DNA from: Paragordius varius
Lineage: Eukaryota; Nematomorpha
Reading direction: 5' to 3'
Assembly: GCA_964247055.1 (NCBI GenBank)
Contig: OZ176050.1
Coordinates: 11,718,001-11,782,000 of the forward strand
Length of the DNA stretch: 64,000 nt
The notes under the pieces: model-generated
What the model was told of the DNA's origin: nothing
The model's input: the letters and a program-made list of their open reading frames with translations, nothing else
The model's database searches: none
Made by a program: the position numbers and the translations under genes
Part shown: positions 57,601 through 64,000 of the stretch, one piece after another
Layout of the letters: each line of letters opens with the position of its first letter
How positions within the stretch are numbered: the first letter of the stretch is position 1

Positions 57601-60600
57601 TTGTTAGTGATGTGTCAAGTCCTTAAATTTTTACTTATTATCACATAATAATTTATTGTTTATCTACATTTTATATCTTTTCCTACATTGATATTGTAAT
57701 AAACTCTAGATGGATTTGGCTGGAGCTGTTACCGGAATTAAGATCCCAATGGTTACATGTTTGCATAAGCCATCTGCAAAACCAGATATTTTCATCTACC
57801 TCAATTATACCAAATCCCTCGAATAAAAATCAAATCTTTTCTTTTGACAAAATATCTTCAGAAAGTAAAATCTTGGCCACACCACAAAATCTTTCTAGTA
57901 AGGATTCAGTTATCTGTCCATATATACCAGCTTCATTATTTGCTGTATTGGACGAAACAAAATCTACTGACCATTCAATTATGAATAGCGATATAAATTT
58001 TTCATGTGTTGAAACATTTTTGCAAAAACGACAGCATATCCATAAGTAAATATATATTTTTCAAGGCCCATTATTTAAAAAATTTTAGTCTTTTATCATT
58101 ATTTATAATTTTTTGTTTTTATAATTAAACCTAATAATTAATATTTTTATAGCCTCAATTTTCACATAAACGGTGATAATCTTTTGCCCAACACCATTAA
58201 TCCTACTAATCACAAAATTCTGAAACAATACCCAAAATTGCCCAAAATATTTGAATTAATTAATGACCAAAATCCTGGTATCATTTTATGCGTTGATTGT
58301 GATCCAGATACATATGATGATTTTATTCAAATGGTTGAGGTATGGCTAATTATATTTAAAAATTTACATTATATATTAATTTTTTAATGATTTTAATTAA
58401 ATTATTTTCATAACATAATTTAGATCATGTATCCTGAATTTAAATACTATTGGTTGAATGATAATAAATCATATGCCCCATACACTTTACATTGCATCAA
58501 CATTTTATCCAAAGATTATTTCAATAAACATGACAGTGTCATCAAAAACGATGAATTATTGCATTATTTGTATGTCCAGGCTTTGAGGAAGAATAACCAT
58601 TCAGTATATTTGGGTAATTTTTTGAGTTTCGTTTAAATTTTGTTATCATTAAATTTTAGGATTGCCATAAAATTTTTAAGTTATTAGAACGGAATGATAA
58701 ATTTTTTAACTTTGGTATATTTTTTAAACACCTTTATTTTTTTTAAGAATGAAACATAAGATCTCTGTTTTAATATAATGGAACTTGTAGTATATTAAAT
58801 CACCGTTAGTTTTTTAATGAATTTTTTTGTGCATAATAAAATATTTATTATTCAGTTACTTATAATTTAATTATAAAGGATACATCACTGTCACGCACAA
58901 CGAAACTTCAACCCCAAAACCCCAAACAAAAATATCTCATTCCAATGATTTAGGCAAAATTAATACTAGCAATCATAATTATGATATTAACGGCCAAGCC
59001 GATTACGGTCAAAAGATTCGAATGAAAATTCGACATGATAATTCAAATTCCGAAAATCAAAATTTTTCATCAAATATGCCTGAGCAAACCAATGAATATA
59101 GCAATTGCAAAAATGATATACCTCATTATATGTGCACGCTTCTGGATCCCAAACAACCATGTGATACCATTTTCTTTTGGGCAACAAATGCGATTGGGTA
59201 CGATATATGACTTATATTGATTTTTACTTACTTACTTTAGAAAATTTATAAATTGAAAAACATCTAATAATTAATTTATTACTTGATTTTTTATAACTTT
59301 AATTTCCATTTGTAAGCGGTCAGTCCTTTAGTTTTTGGTGGTCAAAAACTTAAACATATTGACATATATATATATATATATATATATTATTTGTTTTTTC
59401 ATTAGTCCTTTTATCCATAGACTTAATATTATGTTTTGATGGATTTTTTGTTAAAATAGTTGTCATGCAAAAACCAAAAATTTACATTTTATAATATTTA
59501 TATGTTACAGAACTGATTTCGATAAATCTGAAGAAAATACCTTCATATATAATGCCCGTTTAAATTTTAATTCCATGTTGGAATCCTTAATTACCGAATG
59601 GAATATATATTCCGGATTAGTAAAGATGCAACATAATATTAAATGCCATAATAATTTACATTACAGCAATAATGATAATCATATTCATAATGCTGTAATA
59701 AATAGGGAAGATGATATAAATCAAGAGAGATTAGTTTTGACATTTCCATGGATACGGTATTTTATTTTTTCCCACAGGTGTTTTCTATAAACCCTTATGT
59801 AGAGAGATAAAATAATATTATTTGAAATACTTATTATTGAATTAGCCAATATTCACATGTAAAAGTAAAAGTCAATTATTATTAAATTTTGTTTTAACCT
59901 TTGTGCATTGAAATATGTAATTTTTTCCTCGTTAGTTTCCAAAGCTTTCACGGGTGTATTATTGTGGCAATTTGAATCCTTACTATATTATATTTAAACA
60001 TTATTCATATATATGATAAGTTATTTTTGTCATCGCTCCCTTTTAGTTTCCACATATATCTTCCTTGTTTATCAACACCCATTACTCCTCATATTGAAAT
60101 GGTGAGCAATGAATTATCCACATCATTTATTTGTCAACTATATTCTTTCATGATGCAAAAACCTAAACTCACAAATTCTGCCACACTATCAAGCGTGGTC
60201 CACTTTATTAAATTTGTGCCAAAATCAGGACATAACAACCCTTATGCGTTATACGTTATTAATCGGATTAAAAATGAAATGAATTTAAACTCACAGACAA
60301 AGAAAATGGAAAATAAATCAGAACATCAATTAGTGTTAGTCGAGTTTTATATAAAATCTTATCATCATCGTTTATTAAATAATGGTGAGATTATTGACAA
60401 TATTTTCTCCTCCAAAGAAAAAACGAGTTTGGTTGATTTTTGGAAAAATGAGATTGCAGAACTCAAATTACAGAGGTATATCTTTTAATACTTTTTTCTT
60501 ACTTCAACCATATATATTATCAGTAATATTTTTTAGTCATTATATATTAAAAATTACTTATGCTCCAATTTTTTGTTCAATTTTCTATCGTAAAATTTCG

Positions 60601-63600
60601 CAATCATAATTTGTAGGTAATTATTTTCATAGCTTCGGCGGCATCAATGAGTTTATATTACTTTCTCTTAAATATACATCAAGTTATGTTCTTTTCAACA
60701 TACTTTGTGTCATGCGCTTAAATTTTATCCAATATTTTACATTATGATTGATTTTTTTCAAATATTTTAGGTAAATTATGACATTAAAAAATAATTTTCA
60801 CTATGCATAAACAATAAAGATTGTTTAATTAGTGAATATTTTGTTTGCGTCGAAATTGTCGCTTTTTTAATTGAGATTGGATGGTTCTTGATATGTTTTA
60901 TTTGATATGAATTGTTTTATTTTTCATAGACTATATATACATTTTGATCTTAAAACCATATAACCGCGTTTTTAATTAAATTCTAGCTTGTTATTCATGT
61001 TTTAAGATATGGCTATGAACTGATAATCTTGAAGTTATTAAAAATTTGCTATTTTATATTTTATACATGCATATGGTTTGAACTTACCATATTTATATTT
61101 AATCGTTGAAACGTTTTTTCTCTTATTTCAAATGTTTCATTTTTTGGTTGATTCCGGTTTTTAGTATATTTCCCAAATTTGCCAAAAATTAGGGGTTTTA
61201 TATTTTTTATATACACGATATTAAGTCAATACTCATTTATAAAATATGTTAAAAAATTAATTTATCATCTTGATTTTTTTTATTATTTTGTTCTATACAG
61301 ACCAACTGCACGAAATTTTGATGTAATTAATGCCCACATTCTGGCATACGATCCATGCACGCCTTATTCACTGTCACTTATTAAGTAACTTGCTTTTTTA
61401 AAACTTTTCTATATTTTTGTGATATATTTTTCGATTTTGAGCTAATAAACTTATATTTTACCCCTTTTAAGATTTATCCTTCAACATGGGCACCAGAGTG
61501 AACATATTTTAGCCAATTATTATATTTCACTTATGGCATTGCACGAATATCGCGATAAAAATAGCTCTAAACATAATATCAATAGTGTTCATAATGACAA
61601 ATTCGATTTTACCGATGGTTTATGCTTCTCTAAATCCTCTATGTACCAAATCACGCAAGATAACTATAAAGCAAAAGACCACCAAAATTTTGACACTAAA
61701 TTTGTAAATAATGGTAAATATTGCGAAAAAGCACAAAAAATGAGCAATGGAAAAGATATAATATTAGCTCCTTTAAATCATCATAAATCAACGACTAAAA
61801 CAACCCTTGGTCATAATAAAATAGCCTCTGAAAATAATTTGCAGGATGAATCAGGCCGCGCATTATCCATTCAATACGATTGCCATTTTATGAAACAACG
61901 ATCATTTTTAGAAAATTTGGGTTAATCTCTATTATATTACGGAATTAATTACCTAATTAACTTAACTTTTAGTTTAGTTTTTTTAATATAAAACTAGAGT
62001 GTGTTTTGCAGTTTTAAATTAAGCTAATGTTTGAGGTTTAAAAATTATTTATTTAGATTATTGAATTCAAATATTGGTAAGATATTGAAATGATCGTCGA
62101 AATTATATATTACATATTCCTGATTTCTATTTATAGATACATTAATTTATGAAATTTACCAACAAAATTTTGGCGGAAAATCTCCACATCACAATCAAAT
62201 CTCATCTTGCACCACTTATCAACCCGCAAAAGATTCATCTCTAGGTTACAAAATTAATTCTCACTCAACTCTCATGAATGGAACAGTAATGATGGATTAT
62301 ACAAAAGATGGTATACGTAAATAATTAGTTTTATGGCGTGAAAATTTTATATTTTACACCTTTTCATGCTAGTAACTTAAACTATAATTGGAAACCACTG
62401 GCTTAAATTATGTAATATTATACTATTAATATCCAAAGTTGGGATATATAATTGTAATTTATATCATAAATTAAAAATAGCTGACTTTCTATTGATGGGG
62501 TTTTATTGCTTCTTTACAAACAAACCCTAAACCTATTTAAATTTGATCATCCAAAATAATCTTAAAAACAAAAATAAATAGAAGCGTTGTTGGCCAATCA
62601 TTCGAATGCCAGTAATAATGTAGCGAGCAGTGGGATAGTGCGTGAAAAAATTAAAGCATTTGGATATTCCGCTTCGCATGAACCTCTTTCAGAACTCACC
62701 GTATCTCCCAAAATGGGTCAAAAAATTAAAACGGTCAAAACTTATTTCGAAACTGAGGATATTAAACCTAATAACAATGATACAAAACAAAAACAATCGC
62801 AACAAATTAAACGGGTAAAATCGCTAATAATTTTTTGCAAAATAATATTTTGAAATTATTTTTTTTAACATTAGGAACGATTCGGTTCGAAGCGAATCCC
62901 CAAAGCATCCTCCATTGCTAAACCAAATGATCCTAGTCACTTGATTATTCATGTAAGTTTATGTACAAAATTGAATATTTTACTACTTTTTAAAATTCAG
63001 AATTTTGAATGTTTGTGTAACAAACTTTAATTTATAACTTTTATTCAAATATTTTTTCATTGCTATTTTTTATCCAATAGAAATAGTAGATAATAATATG
63101 ATATTATGCAACTATATAGGGTAAAATGTCCATATTTTTTTTATATGGATAAGCTTGAAATTTTTTTATTTTCCCATTTTCATACATTTAACCATCTTCT
63201 TAATATCATTTCTACATGTGATTTTTTAAATCCAAAATTTTAACGTTTATATTTTAAAAATCGCATATTAAAAGTTATTTATGCATAATTTTTATGAAAA
63301 TTTAGGGTAAAGAAACTCAAATGCTCAATATCCCCCCAATTTCTGGTCATCGTTCTCATATTGCCAAAAGTAATTTTCATATATGCTTATAATGCGAATT
63401 TTATAAAATTCTTAAGTATATGCCCAAAATTAATGTTTTTATTCTAGAAAAAAATTGTGAATTCCCACAATTACCCGATCTCATTAGTCAATTGCACGTT
63501 AGGGATGAATTGACATCGCCATCTAGCATAGTTAATGACAAAATGTTTGTTTCCAAAATTGAATTATTGGAGAAAAGTATATTTAAAAAAACAATAAAAA

Positions 63601-63928
63601 TAAATTTCTTTACCTTTGTTTCTGATAATTAATAAACATTAATTATAGAAATTTAAGAGATAAAATAGCTAATTTATATAAATAAATATTTCCTTGATTT
63701 TCTTATCAGTCTCAAATGATTACAATTGTGAATTAGAATATCGAGTGTTTAATTTCATCTCTATTTTTATTCGGCCCCCAAAACGATAGCTTATATTTAA
63801 AATATAAAGGTTTATATTTTTATCTTTAAATATTATTTTTTTGTCTTTATTTATTTAATTCAGACAAGTTGAGCGGAAAACTCACCCAAAAAACTGTTAA
63901 TACAGCTCACAAACACGATTTACCAAAG
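51637..63928 (+). CDS. ARHGAP35: p190RhoGAP (5' part; continues beyond the window)
   Basis: A Rho GTPase-activating protein with an N-terminal GTPase-like domain, FF domains, pseudo-GTPase domains and a C-terminal RhoGAP domain; only the part before the last is here. Twenty exons agree in phase: 51637-52147, 52237-53016, 54316-55996, 56187-56678, 56754-57165, 57373-57446, 57710-58045, 58153-58339, 58424-58613, 58879-59197, 59511-59756, 60047-60475, 61301-61384, 61472-61920, 62137-62310, 62582-62814, 62875-62952, 63306-63369, 63448-63576 and 63864-63928 (2311 codons). The GTPase part has P-loop GGTGKS (residues 38-43), DFSGRVINNDHFIFWG, VVEQTEFIYD, DQLGLE and TKID (for NKxD). FF-region matches include YKSYEDFKREE and RLPHEYF...KLRIDAENKR. 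Later exons fit the pseudo-GTPase region but are weakly conserved. Whole mammalian p190 is about 1500 residues, so this copy is greatly enlarged by low-complexity inserts. Confidence 0.93.
54005..54269. mobile_element. hAT-type MITE in p190RhoGAP intron 2
   Basis: The left end CAGGCGTCTTTAGCAAAATG, with GGCTTCGCGGGCCGCATTTT, and the right end, reversed, AGGAGTGTCCAACACGCGG match the family at 3743 and 21731. The flanks are AT-rich and the target duplication is uncertain. Confidence 0.65.
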
Positions 63929-64000
63929 GTGATTATGTTTAGGATAAAATATTTTTTTTATTTTAGATTAAATTTTAATTTTGACTGATTTAAAAAGTAG

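Overview
The window is very AT-rich eukaryotic DNA with spliceosomal introns (GT..AG, mostly 60 to 1300 nt). It carries animal-type genes: a group II PAK kinase, a p190RhoGAP, SNAP-29, and the complex I assembly factor NDUFAF1. This suggests a metazoan, or a close holozoan relative, with divergent proteins and long Asn/Ser-rich linkers. A fast-evolving AT-rich animal would fit, but I cannot name the lineage from sequence alone.

Layout. Bases 1-25,500 are a repeat-laden region with two tandem copies of an unrecognised, heavily N-glycosylated, probably extracellular protein gene (copy A about 440-4594, copy B about 12313-22678). Both may have a VWA-like N-terminal part. Their 3' halves lie in a diverged segmental duplication (about 2860-6160 and 14795-24970). 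Later transposon insertions differ between the copies, so each copy records the other's empty sites. The last intron of copy B holds a near-intact Ty3/gypsy element that landed inside a Tc1/mariner-type MITE. A palindromic pair of Penelope-like 3' ends follows the gene.

Bases 27,099-29,275 hold NDUFAF1 (+). Bases 29,908-36,763 hold the PAK4/mbt-type kinase (-, 10 exons), convergent with NDUFAF1. Bases 41,032-42,459 hold SNAP29 (+), with an apparent 24-nt intron. Bases 45,248-46,305 hold a 188-residue protein with a signal peptide that I do not recognise (+). From 51,637 to beyond the right edge is a p190RhoGAP gene (+). Twenty exons with consistent phases give 2311 codons, and the RhoGAP domain must lie outside the window.

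Mobile DNA is dominated by small non-autonomous DNA transposons: six copies of a piggyBac-type family with TTAA flanks, hAT-type elements, several TA-flanked MITE families, and one with 21-bp palindromic repeats at its ends. There is also a mariner transposase relic and a 426-bp non-autonomous Helitron. The kinase, the p190RhoGAP and SNAP29 belong to Rho-GTPase signalling and membrane fusion, but their order here shows no operon-like logic. I found no tRNA, rRNA or CRISPR.
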